Shown here: piece by piece, positions 34,937 to 45,166 of the stretch
Layout: each line of letters begins with the position of its first letter
How positions within the stretch are numbered: the stretch's first letter is position 1
Assembly: GCF_000612545.2 (NCBI RefSeq)
Contig: NZ_CP097800.1
Span: 5,840,501 to 5,904,500, forward strand
DNA: 64,000 nt
Direction: 5' to 3'
Origin: Streptomyces sp. PCS3-D2
GTDB taxonomy: Bacteria; Actinomycetota; Actinomycetes; Streptomycetales; Streptomycetaceae
Notes under the pieces: model-generated
The model's database searches: none
Told to the model about the DNA's origin: nothing
Seen by the model: only the letters and a program-made list of their open reading frames with translations
Translations under genes and position numbers: made by a program

Positions 34937-36385
34937 TCACGGCCGTGCTGCCGCGGCTTCCCGCACGGTCGCGGTCCACGCGGCCGCGGCCCCGGCGAAA
35001 CGGCGGGCCACGGACGGCTCCGCCGCCCAGTGCGTGTGCAGATAGCTGGCGTGCACACCGCCCTGCACGAAGCCCTCGACGCGGCGCTCCGGGTGCGTCA
35101 GCCCCCATGCGGGAGTCTCCCCGGCGCCCGGCTCGACGACCGTCCGGTGGAACTCGTGCCCGCGCAGCCGGGTACCGGCCGCCGCGAGCGAGCTGTCGGA
35201 CACCGCCACCGCCTCGCGGTAGCCGAGGGTCAGCCGCTCCGACATCCGCGCGTCCGCGTCGAGCACCCCGCACATGGGCTTCCCGTCCAGCGACCGGGCC
35301 AGGTACAGCAGCCCGGCGCACTCGGCCGCCACCGGACCGCCGGCCGCGGCGAACGCGGAGACGGCCTCGCGCAGCGCCTGGTTGGCGGACAGCTCGGGCG
35401 CGTACACCTCGGGGAAGCCGCCGCCGATCACCAGGCCGCCGGTCCCCTCGGGCAGGGCCTCGTCCCGCAGCGGGTCGAAGGTGACGACCTCCGCGCCCGC
35501 CGCCCGCAGGAGCTCCGTGTGCTCGGCGTAGGAGAACGTGAACGCGGGCCCGCCGGCGACGGCGACGACGGGGCGGCCGTACCGCCCGGCGTCGCTCCTG
35601 GGGCCCGGAGCGGTGTCCCCCCGGGCGGACACCGGTGCCGGCTCGGAAGGCCCCGCCGCCGACCACGGGGCGCAGGACAGCGGCGGGGCCGTCCGCGCCA
35701 GCGCCATCAGCGCGTCCAGGTCGCAGCCCGCTCGGACCTGCTCGGCGAGTGCGGCCACGGCGGCCAGCGCCTCGGCGCGCCGCTCGGCCACCGGCACCAA
35801 CCCCAGGTGGCGCGAGGGCGTGGCCACCTGAGGAGCCCGCCGCAGGACGCCGAGCACCGGCATGCCCGCCTCCTCCAGGGCCTCCCGCAGCATCACCTCG
35901 TGGCGGTCGGAGCCGACCTTGTTGAGGATCACCCCGCCGAGGCGCACCTGCGGGTCGAAGGACGCGAAGCCGTGCACCAGCGCCGCCACCGACCGCGACT
36001 GCGAGGAGGCGTCGACCACCAGCACCACCGGCGCCCGCAGCAGCTTCGCCACCTGCGCCGTCGACGCCAGCTCGCCCCGGCCCGCGGCCCCGTCGTAGAG
36101 CCCCATCACTCCCTCGACCACGGCCAGGTCGCACCCGGCCGCCCCGTGCGCGAACAGCGGAGCGACCAGCTCCGGCCCGCACATGAAGGCGTCGAGGTTG
36201 CGTCCCGGCCGCCCGGTGGCCAGCGCGTGGTACCCGGGGTCGATGTAGTCGGGCCCGGCCTTGTGCGGGGACACGGCGAGGCCGCGCTCCGCGAAGGCCG
36301 CCATCAGGCCCGTGGCCACGGTGGTCTTGCCGCTGCCGGACGACGGCGCGGCGACGACCAGCCGGGGGATGTCGGACGGGATCAC
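34937..36385 (-). CDS. cobB: Cobyrinic acid a,c-diamide synthase (CobB/CbiA)
   Basis: The enzyme amidates the a and c side chains of cobyrinate or hydrogenobyrinate using glutamine and ATP. The 482-residue protein has an N-terminal P-loop domain (APSSGSGKTTVATGL near residue 12; HKAGPDYIDPGYH; VEGVMGLYDG) and a C-terminal class I-like glutaminase domain with the Cys in AAECAGLLYL (near 358) and FHRTVVEPG. The GTG start overlaps the cobO stop (GTGA). It is the last gene of the riboswitch-led operon and converges on the ZIP gene with 11 bp between stops. Confidence 0.95.
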   Translation of the reverse strand: MIPSDIPRLVVAAPSSGSGKTTVATGLMAAFAERGLAVSPHKAGPDYIDPGYHALATGRPGRNLDAFMCGPELVAPLFAHGAAGCDLAVVEGVMGLYDGAAGRGELASTAQVAKLLRAPVVLVVDASSQSRSVAALVHGFASFDPQVRLGGVILNKVGSDRHEVMLREALEEAGMPVLGVLRRAPQVATPSRHLGLVPVAERRAEALAAVAALAEQVRAGCDLDALMALARTAPPLSCAPWSAAGPSEPAPVSARGDTAPGPRSDAGRYGRPVVAVAGGPAFTFSYAEHTELLRAAGAEVVTFDPLRDEALPEGTGGLVIGGGFPEVYAPELSANQALREAVSAFAAAGGPVAAECAGLLYLARSLDGKPMCGVLDADARMSERLTLGYREAVAVSDSSLAAAGTRLRGHEFHRTVVEPGAGETPAWGLTHPERRVEGFVQGGVHASYLHTHWAAEPSVARRFAGAAAAWTATVREAAAARP

Positions 36386-36981
36386 CACTCGATGCCCTTC
36401 TGGCCCTTCTGGCCGGCGTCCATCGGGTGCTTGACCTTCGTCATTTCGGTGACGAGGTCCGCGAACTCCACCAGCTTCTCCGGCGCGTTGCGGCCCGTGA
36501 TCACCACGTGCTGGGCGCCGGGGCGGTTCCGCAGCACCTCGATGACCTCGTCGACGTCGATCCAGCCCCAGTGCATCGGGTACGCGAACTCGTCGAGCAC
36601 GTACAGCTTGTGCGTCTCGGCGGCCAGATCCCGCTTGACCTGCTCCCAGCCCTCCTTGGCCGCCTGCTCGTTGTCGAGCTGCGCGTCCCGCTGCACCCAG
36701 GACCAGCCCTCGCCCATCTTGTGCCAGACGACGGTGCCGCCCTCGCCGGAGGCGCCGAGGACCTTCAGCGCGTTCTCCTCGCCGACCTTCCACTTCGCCG
36801 ACTTCACGAACTGGAACACCCCGATCGGCCAGCCCTGGTTCCAGGCGCGCAGCGCCAGCCCGAAGGCCGCCGTGGACTTGCCCTTGCCGGGGCCGGTGTG
36901 GACGAAGACGAGCGGGCGGTTGCGGCGCTGGCGGGTGGTGAGTCCGTCGTCGGGAACGACGGACGGCTGTCCCTGCGGCAT
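36382..36981 (-). CDS. cobO: Cob(I)yrinic acid a,c-diamide adenosyltransferase (CobO)
   Basis: CobO/BtuR transfers the adenosyl group of ATP to the reduced corrinoid cobalt. The 199-residue protein shows the P-loop VHTGPGKGKSTAAFGLALRAWNQG (near residue 28), VWHKMGEGWSW, YVLDEFAYPMHWGWID (Walker B) and VVITGRNAPEKLVEFADLVTEM. Its ATG overlaps the chelatase stop (TAATG) and its own stop overlaps the cobB GTG, so the three genes are coupled. Confidence 0.96.
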   Translation of the reverse strand: MPQGQPSVVPDDGLTTRQRRNRPLVFVHTGPGKGKSTAAFGLALRAWNQGWPIGVFQFVKSAKWKVGEENALKVLGASGEGGTVVWHKMGEGWSWVQRDAQLDNEQAAKEGWEQVKRDLAAETHKLYVLDEFAYPMHWGWIDVDEVIEVLRNRPGAQHVVITGRNAPEKLVEFADLVTEMTKVKHPMDAGQKGQKGIEW

Positions 36982-39119
36982 TACGCGGCCCTCCTGGTGG
37001 TGTTGGGGGAAGCGGGAGTTGTCACTGCGGTACGTACGTCCTTCACGAGCCCGGCCAACGAGTCGGCCCGCAGCCCGTCGAGGGTGACGGCCGGCCCGCC
37101 GAGTTCGGCGGCCAGCGCCCCGGCCAGTCCCAGCCGGACCGGCCCCGACTCGCAGTCCACGACGACGGAGGCGACCCCGTCGGCGGCCAGCAGGCGGGCA
37201 CTGCGCGCCGTCAGCTCGCGCGGGTCGCCGCCGGCGGAACCGGCCGAGGTGGCCCGCCCGTCGGTGACCACGACCAGCAGCGGCCTGCGGCTGGGATCCC
37301 GCAGCCGCTCGATCCGCAGCACCTCGTGGGCCTTCAGCAGTCCGGGCCCCAGCGGGGTCCGGCCGCCGGTGGGCAGCTTCTCCAGCCGGGCGGCGGCCGC
37401 GTCCACCGAGGAGGTGGGCGGCAGCGCCAACTCCGCGGCGGCGCCGCGGAAGGTGACCAGGCCGACCTTGTCCCGGCGCTGGTAGGCGTCGAGCAGCAGC
37501 GACAGCACGGCGCCCTTGACCGCGCTCATCCGCTGCCGGGCGGCCATGGAACCGGAGGCGTCGACCACGAAGAGGACGAGGTTGCCCTCGCGGCCCTCGC
37601 GGGTGGCCTGCCGCAGGTCGTCCTTGCGGATCAGCAGGCCGCGCCCGGAACGGCCGCGCGCCTTCTGGTGCGGGGCGGCCGCGTGCACGGTGGCCGCCAG
37701 GTGCAGCTTCGTGAGCTGCCCGCGTGGGCGCTGGGCGCCGGTGGTCCGACCGTGGGCGGTACGGGCGCGCGAACGCCGCCCGGCGGCGCCCTCCCCGAGC
37801 CCCGGGACGCTCAGCATCCTGGTCCGGAACGGCTCGGCAGCGCGTACGGCGGCCTGCTCGGGCCCGCCGGCCTCCCCGGCGGGAGGCTGCGGGGCGGCCT
37901 CCGGTGGGGCCGCGGGGGCCTCGGCGGGCTGCTGCGCCGGGGGCTGGGCGTCCTGGGGACCGCCGCCCTGCGGGGGAACTCCGCCACCGTCGGGGCCGCC
38001 GCCGTCGTCCGGGCCCTGCGGGTTCTCCGGGCCGCCGTCCGGGCCGGGTTCCGGCTCCGGCTCCGGCTCCGGCTCCGGATCCGGATCCGGGTCGTCCTGG
38101 GGGTCCTCGTCGGGGAACTGGTCGAGGATCTCGTCCAGCCTGTCCTCGTCCAGGCCCGGTGCGTCGAAGGGGTTGCGGCGCCGCCGGTGGGGGAGGGCGA
38201 GCAGGGCGGCCTGCCGTATGTCCTCCTTGAGTACGGCCGTCCGCCCCGCCCAGGCCGCCAGTGCGGTCGCGGTCCTCGCCATCACGATGTCGGCCCGCAT
38301 GCCGTCGACCTCGAAGCCGGCGCAGGTCGCGGCGATCTGCAGGAGCGCGTTGTCCCCCAGGCGGACCTGCGGCAGCAGTGCCCGCGCGGCGGTGACCCGG
38401 GCGCGGACCTGCTCCTCGTCCCCCGACCAGCGGGCGGCGAAGCCCGCGGGATCGTCCTCGTAGGCGAGCCGTCGGCGGACGACCTCCACCCGCTGGGCGG
38501 GCTCGCGGGAGGCGGCGACCTCCACGGTCAGTCCGAAGCGGTCGAGGAGCTGCGGCCGCAGCTCGCCCTCCTCCGGGTTCATGGTGCCGACGAGCAGGAA
38601 CCGGGCCGCGTGCCGGACGGAGACACCCTCGCGCTCCACGTACGAGGCGCCCATCGCGGCGGCGTCCAGCAGCAGGTCGATCAAGTGGTCGTGGAGGAGG
38701 TTGACCTCGTCCACGTACAGGATCCCGCGGTGGGCGTCGGCGAGCAGGCCGGGCTCGAAGGCCTTCACGCCCTCGGCGAGGGCCCGCTCGATGTCGAGGG
38801 CGCCGACGAGTCGGTCCTCGGAGGCGCCGACGGGCAGCTCCACCATGCGGGCCGGGCGGGCGCCGCCGGGGCCGGTGCCGTGCGGGCCGTCGGGGCAGTC
38901 CGGGTCGGGTGCGACGGGCGCGCACGAGAACCGGCAGCCGGGCACGACGTCCACGGCCGGCAGCAGTGCCGACAGCGCGCGCACGGCGGTGGACTTGGCG
39001 GTCCCCTTTTCGCCGCGTACGAGCACACCGCCGACCGCCGGGCTCACGGCGTTCAGCAGGAGCGCCAGCCGCAGGTCGGTCTGGCCGACGACCGCGGTGA
39101 ACGGGTAGGGCGTGCTCAT
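36981..39119 (-). CDS. BchI/BchD-fused Mg/Co chelatase ATPase subunit with VWA domain
   Basis: The 712-residue protein has an N-terminal AAA+ domain (FTAVVGQTDLRLALLLNAV, Walker A GEKGTAKST near residue 37, Walker B GILYVDEVNLL near 132, LVGTMNPEEGELRPQLLDRFGL), an acidic/Pro-rich linker (~335-430, with a DP then EP repeat and many PQ/PP pairs) and a C-terminal VWA domain with MIDAS DASGSMAARQRMSAVKG (near 528). It combines roles of ChlI and ChlD, or CobS and CobT, and probably energises cobalt insertion with a CobN-type subunit encoded elsewhere. Confidence 0.92.
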   Translation of the reverse strand: MSTPYPFTAVVGQTDLRLALLLNAVSPAVGGVLVRGEKGTAKSTAVRALSALLPAVDVVPGCRFSCAPVAPDPDCPDGPHGTGPGGARPARMVELPVGASEDRLVGALDIERALAEGVKAFEPGLLADAHRGILYVDEVNLLHDHLIDLLLDAAAMGASYVEREGVSVRHAARFLLVGTMNPEEGELRPQLLDRFGLTVEVAASREPAQRVEVVRRRLAYEDDPAGFAARWSGDEEQVRARVTAARALLPQVRLGDNALLQIAATCAGFEVDGMRADIVMARTATALAAWAGRTAVLKEDIRQAALLALPHRRRRNPFDAPGLDEDRLDEILDQFPDEDPQDDPDPDPEPEPEPEPEPGPDGGPENPQGPDDGGGPDGGGVPPQGGGPQDAQPPAQQPAEAPAAPPEAAPQPPAGEAGGPEQAAVRAAEPFRTRMLSVPGLGEGAAGRRSRARTAHGRTTGAQRPRGQLTKLHLAATVHAAAPHQKARGRSGRGLLIRKDDLRQATREGREGNLVLFVVDASGSMAARQRMSAVKGAVLSLLLDAYQRRDKVGLVTFRGAAAELALPPTSSVDAAAARLEKLPTGGRTPLGPGLLKAHEVLRIERLRDPSRRPLLVVVTDGRATSAGSAGGDPRELTARSARLLAADGVASVVVDCESGPVRLGLAGALAAELGGPAVTLDGLRADSLAGLVKDVRTAVTTPASPNTTRRAA

Positions 39120-39297
39120 GCGATGCCTTTCTCTGGGCGGATGTGTGTCTGCGTGCAGGTGCCGGCGCGGAGGTGCGGGGCGGCCGCGGGCCGTGGGCGG
39201 GCCGCAGCCGTGCGGGACCGTCCCCCGTAGGTCCTCCGTCCCTGCACCGGGGCTCCGTTGCGCACTCCGCTCCTCGGCGGCCGCGGGGCCCCGCCGG

Positions 39298-40818
39298 TCA
39301 CGGGGCGCCCGGCGGGAGGAAGGGGAGGCCCGCCGGCGCGCCCGCTTCGATCAGGTCCAGCAGTGCACGGGTGTCGGCGTGCTCCTCGATCAGGTCGCCC
39401 AACAGGTCGAGCTGTTCCTCGCGCAGCGCGGCGAAGGAGGTGTCCGGGGCCGGTACGAACCGCCGTCCGGCGGCCGCCGCCACCTCGCGCAGGAACGCCC
39501 GGCGGAAGCCGTCCGACTCCAGCGAGCCGTGCCAGTGCGTGCCCCACACCGCCCCCACCCGGCATCCGTCCAGGAACGCTTCCCCACCCAGGACCTCGGC
39601 CACCCCGTGGTGGATCTCGTACCCGTCCACCGGCTCGCCGAGCGCGGTTCCGGTGGGCCGGGCCAGGGTCTTCTCGCGCTCGAAGCGGACGCGCACCGGA
39701 AGCAGCCCGAGGCCCTCCACCGAGCCGGCCTTCGACTCCACGTCGTCCTCGATGCGCTCGCCCAGGGCCTGGAAACCGCCGCAGATGCCCAGCACCGGGC
39801 GGCCCTCGGCGGCCCGCCGGACCAGCGCGTCCGCCAGTCCGCGTGCACGCAGCCACGCCAAAGCCTTCACCGTGCCCCGGGTGCCCGGGACGACGACCAG
39901 GTCGGCGTCGGCCAGTTCCTCGGCGCGGTCCACGAAGCGCACCACGACCCCCGGCTCGGCGGCGAGCGCGTCGACGTCCGTGAAGTTCGACATCAGCGGC
40001 ACCGCGCAGACGGCGACCCGCAGCACGTCCTCGCCCACGGGCGGTGCCACCACGGACTCGCGGACCGCGCCCCGCAGCGAGACGCGCAGGCCGTCCTCCT
40101 CGTCGATGCCCAGCCCGTGCCGGAAGGGCAGCACACCGTAGGTCGCCCGGCCGGTCAGCCCGCGGAGCATCTCCATGCCCGGCTCCAGCAGCGACACATC
40201 GCCGCGGAACTTGTTGACCAGGTATCCGGCGATCAACGTCTGGTCCTCGGGGGAGAGCAGCGCCGTTGTCCCGAAGAAGGACGCGAAGACCCCGCCGCGG
40301 TCGATGTCGCCGACCACGACCACCGGGAAGCGCGCGGCCCGCGCGATGCCCATGTTCACGATGTCGGTCCGGCGCAGGTTGATCTCCGCCGGGCTACCGG
40401 CCCCCTCGCAGATCACGGCGTCATACGTGCCCCGAAGCTGCTCCAGACAGTCCGTGACGATGCCGAGCAGCTGCTCCTGCCGCCCGCCGTGGTAGCCGCG
40501 GGCGCTCATCTCGCCCACCGGCTTCCCCAGCAGCACCACCTGGCTGCTGCGGTCGCTGCCGGGCTTGAGGAGCACCGGGTTCATCAGCGCGGTCGGCTCC
40601 ACCCGGGCCGCCTGGGCCTGCATCGCCTGGGCGCGCCCGATCTCGGCGCCCTCCCGGGTGACGAAGGAGTTCAGCGACATGTTCTGCGCCTTGAAGGGCG
40701 CCACCTTCACGCCCTGCCGGGCCAGCCAGCGGCAGATGCCTGCCGTGACCACGCTCTTGCCCGCGTCGGACGTCGTACCGGCGACCAGCAGTCCGCCGCC
40801 GCGCTGCGCGCCGCTCAT
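39298..40818 (-). CDS. cobQ: Cobyric acid synthase CobQ
   Basis: CobQ amidates side chains b, d, e and g of the corrin ring. The 506-residue protein begins with the P-loop-like [23 protein letters not shown] and [30 protein letters not shown], then [25 protein letters not shown] and the glutaminase domain with Cys in [12 protein letters not shown] (near residue 345) and EIHHGVAE. The ATG overlaps the cobD stop (ATGA). A 178-bp GC-rich gap before the chelatase gene shows no clear terminator or second riboswitch. Confidence 0.96.
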   Translation of the reverse strand: MSGAQRGGGLLVAGTTSDAGKSVVTAGICRWLARQGVKVAPFKAQNMSLNSFVTREGAEIGRAQAMQAQAARVEPTALMNPVLLKPGSDRSSQVVLLGKPVGEMSARGYHGGRQEQLLGIVTDCLEQLRGTYDAVICEGAGSPAEINLRRTDIVNMGIARAARFPVVVVGDIDRGGVFASFFGTTALLSPEDQTLIAGYLVNKFRGDVSLLEPGMEMLRGLTGRATYGVLPFRHGLGIDEEDGLRVSLRGAVRESVVAPPVGEDVLRVAVCAVPLMSNFTDVDALAAEPGVVVRFVDRAEELADADLVVVPGTRGTVKALAWLRARGLADALVRRAAEGRPVLGICGGFQALGERIEDDVESKAGSVEGLGLLPVRVRFEREKTLARPTGTALGEPVDGYEIHHGVAEVLGGEAFLDGCRVGAVWGTHWHGSLESDGFRRAFLREVAAAAGRRFVPAPDTSFAALREEQLDLLGDLIEEHADTRALLDLIEAGAPAGLPFLPPGAP

Positions 40819-41771
40819 GCGCGTCCCCCTCGTACTCGTGCCGCCAGCGTCCGGGCGGCCACGCAGGCGCCCAGGGCCAGCCACGTCACCTGTCGCGACA
40901 GCCGTACCGCCCGTTCGATGTCCGCGACCTCCACCGGGCGCCCGGCCCCGCCGTTCAGGACGGCCCGGTGCTCGACCCGGCCGCCGTAGGCCAGGGTCCC
41001 GCCCAGTCTGACGCCGAGCGCCCCGGCGAAGGAGGCCTCGACGGGACCGGCGTTCGGGCTCGGGTGCGCGGCGGCGTCCGCGCGCCAGGCGCGCACGGCT
41101 CCGCGCCGGTCGGGGCCGGCCACCACGGCGGCCAGGGCGGTCAGCCGGGCGCCGGGCCAGCCGGCGAGGTCGTCGAGGCGGGCGGAGGCCCAGCCGTAGC
41201 GCAGGTGGCGGGGGGACTTGTGGCCGACCATCGCGTCCAGCGTGTTGACGGCGCGGAACGCCAGCAGTCCGGGGACTCCGGCGGCGGCGCCCCACACCAG
41301 GGCCCCGACCACGGCGTCGGAGGTGTTCTCGGCCACGGACTCCACCACGGCCCGGGCCAGCTGCTGCCCGTCCAGGGCCTGCGGGTCGCGGCCGCACAGG
41401 TGGGGCAGGCGCTCACGGGCCACTTCGATGTCCCCGGCGGCGAGCGCGCCCCCGATGGCACGGGCCTCACGGCCCAGCGAGGTGCCGCCCACGACGGCCC
41501 AGGTGGCGGCGGCGGTCAGGGCGATACGGGCGGCCGCGGGCCGGGAGCGCACGACGCGGGCGCCCAGCGCGCCGACGGCGGCCGCGCCCCCGGCGCACAG
41601 CAGGGTGTGCAGGACGCCCCGGCCGCGGTCGTCACGCCACAGGGAGCGCTCGACTGCGGCGGCGGCTCGTCCGAAGGCGGCCACGGGGTGCCCTCGGCGG
41701 GGATCACCGAGGATCCGGTCGCCGATCAGGCCCGCCGTGGCGCCGTACGCGAAGACGCGATCGGCACGCAT
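40815..41771 (-). CDS. cobD: Adenosylcobinamide-phosphate synthase CobD (CbiB)
   Basis: CobD/CbiB attaches aminopropanol (or its phosphate) to adenosylcobyric acid. The 318-residue membrane protein shows [35 protein letters not shown] at the N-terminus, [64 protein letters not shown] in the centre and several hydrophobic segments. It is the first gene of the operon, 47 bp after the cobalamin riboswitch. The ATG at 41771 is at the family N-terminus; the ribosome-binding site is weak (GAGGACATACC), fitting riboswitch control of translation. Confidence 0.94.
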   Translation of the reverse strand: MRADRVFAYGATAGLIGDRILGDPRRGHPVAAFGRAAAAVERSLWRDDRGRGVLHTLLCAGGAAAVGALGARVVRSRPAAARIALTAAATWAVVGGTSLGREARAIGGALAAGDIEVARERLPHLCGRDPQALDGQQLARAVVESVAENTSDAVVGALVWGAAAGVPGLLAFRAVNTLDAMVGHKSPRHLRYGWASARLDDLAGWPGARLTALAAVVAGPDRRGAVRAWRADAAAHPSPNAGPVEASFAGALGVRLGGTLAYGGRVEHRAVLNGGAGRPVEVADIERAVRLSRQVTWLALGACVAARTLAARVRGGRA

Positions 41772-41817
41772 GGTGGCAGGTATGTCCTCACTCAGGGTCC
41801 GCGCCCTGGTTCGACGT

Positions 41818-41975
41818 GTCCGGCGGCGAGAGTTCCTGGCTCCCGGGGCGCACGCGCGGCGTGCGCTCTCCGGTGACAGTGGCGGGACCGCGCCGGATTC
41901 GCACCGGACTTCCTCTCCATGCCGCCGTATTGGCTCGGGCAGTCCACCACGCACCCGGAAGGCCCGTCAACTCGC
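41818..41975 (-). ncRNA. Cobalamin (B12) riboswitch upstream of cobD
   Basis: On the minus strand the class features read in order: GGGTGC and its arm near 41956, GAGGAAGTCCGGTGCGAATC, CGGCGCGGTCCC, the B12 box core GCCACTG (complement of 41877-41883), a GC hairpin with CGCACGCCGCGCGTGCG and the closing GAGCCAGGAACTC near 41842-41825. A small hairpin CAGGG/CCCTG (41793-41808) between it and the cobD start may be the expression platform. High cobalamin should turn off cobD-cobQ-chelatase-cobO-cobB. Outer boundaries are approximate. Confidence 0.93.
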
Positions 41976-42025
41976 CGTTGACCTGCGGTGCGGCAGGGCG
42001 GGGAGCGGGGAAAGCCGGATTGGGG

Positions 42026-42060
42026 AAAGCCCCCTCCGGGACGAACCCGGAGGGGGCTTT
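42026..42060 (-). terminator. Terminator after the PiT operon
   Basis: AAAGCCCCCTCCGGG, a 5-nt loop and the exact complement make a 15-bp stem. Read leftward it follows the small membrane protein gene by 28 bp. A/T ends on both sides allow bidirectional action and insulate the riboswitch transcript. Confidence 0.9.
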
Positions 42061-42088
42061 CACGTCTGGCTCGCGCTGGCGCGGGGGA

Positions 42089-42310
42089 TCAGACGACGAT
42101 CAGGTAGATCCCGTACGTCACGGCCGCCGCGACGAGCGCGAAGCACAGGTACGCGCCGCTGCGGGCCAGGGTGGCGGTGCCGCCCTGTTCGGTGGCGGCC
42201 TCGTGCTTGGACAGGCCCACCAGGCCCAGGGTGAAGAGGGCCACGAGGGCGACGGTGGCGAAGAGGCTGACCCCGAAGACGGAGCCGAGCGCTTCCCAGT
42301 CGATCTTCAT
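42089..42310 (-). CDS. Small two-helix membrane protein of the PiT operon
   Basis: The 73-residue protein has two predicted membrane helices (SVFGVSLFATVALVALFTLGLVGL and GAYLCFALVAAAVTYGIYLIVV) joined by a short charged loop (SKHEAATEQGG). It starts 30 bp after the phosphate transporter stop and shares its terminator, so it is probably an accessory of the transporter. I recall a similar small gene next to pitH2 in S. coelicolor; no function is known to me. Confidence 0.8.
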   Translation of the reverse strand: MKIDWEALGSVFGVSLFATVALVALFTLGLVGLSKHEAATEQGGTATLARSGAYLCFALVAAAVTYGIYLIVV

Positions 42311-42340
42311 ACTGCCGATTCCTCTGTGTCTCTGTCTCGG

Positions 42341-43609
<1,269 letters not shown>

Positions 43610-43656
43610 TTACCCAGGCTTCTGTTTGGCGTCAGTGGCTCGGCGAACGTAGGCAA

Positions 43657-43678
43657 CCTGGATGAACGGAAGGTGAAC
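43657..43678 (-). promoter_or_regulatory. PHO box (PhoP binding site) of the PiT gene
   Basis: Read leftward, two adjacent 11-nt units GTTCACCTTCC and GTTCATCCAGG match the Streptomyces PhoP direct-repeat consensus very well; a weaker third unit follows (TTGCCTACGTT). The site is 48 bp upstream of the ATG. Confidence 0.85.
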
Positions 43679-43873
43679 TGACTCCGGCGGAGCGGTGTAC
43701 GGGCACAGGGCGCGATCGAGACATTCGTCCTGATTGTTGCGCTGATTTCAGCATTAATGCACGTCAAAGCCGGGTGAACGAACCCCTCCGCATGTCCCCG
43801 ACGGCGCCCGCGGCCACCCCGGCCGCCCCCGGAATGAGACCCGGATCACTCTCCCCGCGTAGACCCGGAAGGT

Positions 43874-45049
43874 GTGCCTCCGGTGGCTCGCCGGACTCTG
43901 CGCGACCACACTGGAACGGTGCGTACCGTGACAGCGACGGCAGCGGCCGTCACGACGACCCTCCTCGGGGCGGGCGCGGCCGCCGTGGCGGCCGGCCGGT
44001 ACGCCGCCGATGCCGCCCTGCGCCCCCGGCCCGGCGTACCGCTCCCCGGCGGACCGCGGCTGAGCGTCCATTCCGCAGGCGACGGCAGGATCGCACTGAC
44101 CCGCTCGCTGGCCTCCCTGCGCCCCGGCGTGTACGGCCTGGCCGCGCCCGGTGTGCACGCCGTCGTCGGCCCCGTGCTCCCGGACGCGGCCCACGACCCG
44201 GACACCGTCGTGCGCCGGCTCCTCTCCGTCACCCACGGCAGCCTGGACCCCGGCACCAGGGTCACCCTCACCCCCCAGGTGCACATCGGCGATCCGCGCA
44301 CCGCACTCGGGCTCGACCACGCCGACGTGGACGTCCCCGGCGAGCTCGGCGCGCTGCCCGCCTGGTTCGTGCCCGCCGCCCGGGACACCTGGGTGATCAC
44401 CGTGCACGGACTCGGCGCGGGCCGCGAGCACCCGATGGTCGTCATGCCCTTCCTGCACCGCCACCGGCTGCCCGTCCTGGACCTCGGCTACCGCGGCGAC
44501 CTCGGCGCCCCCGAACCCCCCGACGGCCTCGGCCACCTCGGCGAGTCCGAGTGGCGGGACCTGGACGCTGCCATCCGCTACGCCCTGCGCTACGGCGCCC
44601 GCCGCGTGGTCCTGCACGGCTGGTCCACCGGCGCCACCATGGCCCTGCACGCCGTCGAGCGGTCGGCGCTCGCCGAACGGATCGCCGGACTCGTGCTGGA
44701 CTCGCCCGTGCTCGACTGGCACACCACCCTGCGCGCGCTCGCCGCGGCGCGCCGCACCCCGGCTGCGCTGCTGCCGCTGGCGGTGCGGGCCGCCGAGGGC
44801 CGCGCCGGGCTGCGTGCCGACCGCCTCCCACCGGGCTCCGACCCCGCAGCGCTGAAGGTCCCCGTACTGATCTTCCACGGCCCGGACGACACGCTCGCCC
44901 CCTGGGAGCCCTCCCGAAGGCTCGCCGCCGCCCGCCCCGACCTGATCACCCTGCACACGGTGCGCGAGGCCGGGCACGGCGCGATGTGGAACGCCGATCC
45001 GGCCGGCTACGAGGAAGCCCTGCGCCGCTTCCTCACTCCTCTGATGTGA
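43874..45049 (+). CDS. Membrane-anchored alpha/beta hydrolase
   Basis: The 391-residue protein has an N-terminal hydrophobic segment (VTATAAAVTTTLLGAGAAAVAAG), suggesting a membrane anchor, and an alpha/beta-hydrolase domain: VITVHGLGAGREHP (oxyanion region), VVLHGWSTGATMAL with the nucleophile Ser (near residue 258), Asp in LIFHGPDDTLAPW (near 340) and His in VREAGHGAMWN (near 372). An esterase or peptidase is likely; the substrate is unknown. The GTG start at 43874 is uncertain; a GTG ~45 bp downstream is also possible. Confidence 0.83.
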   Translation: MPPVARRTLRDHTGTVRTVTATAAAVTTTLLGAGAAAVAAGRYAADAALRPRPGVPLPGGPRLSVHSAGDGRIALTRSLASLRPGVYGLAAPGVHAVVGPVLPDAAHDPDTVVRRLLSVTHGSLDPGTRVTLTPQVHIGDPRTALGLDHADVDVPGELGALPAWFVPAARDTWVITVHGLGAGREHPMVVMPFLHRHRLPVLDLGYRGDLGAPEPPDGLGHLGESEWRDLDAAIRYALRYGARRVVLHGWSTGATMALHAVERSALAERIAGLVLDSPVLDWHTTLRALAAARRTPAALLPLAVRAAEGRAGLRADRLPPGSDPAALKVPVLIFHGPDDTLAPWEPSRRLAAARPDLITLHTVREAGHGAMWNADPAGYEEALRRFLTPLM

Positions 45050-45166
45050 AGGCCGTGTGACGGGCCGGGCCCTGCGGGCGGCTTGTCCCGGTCTGCACCC
45101 GGGGTAGTTGGTGGAAGGAGCCGCTTCCGTTTGGGCTTTCGGCCAGTGACGGGCGAGACTGCTTCC

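Noticed and set aside
39120-39297. Second cobalamin riboswitch or promoter between cobQ and the chelatase gene
   Set aside because: The gap is GC-rich with only weak stems; no GCCACTG box is present on the minus strand.
43754-44977. Long minus-strand open frame opposite the alpha/beta hydrolase
   Set aside because: Gly/Val/Ala/Arg-rich antisense shadow of a gene with intact catalytic motifs.
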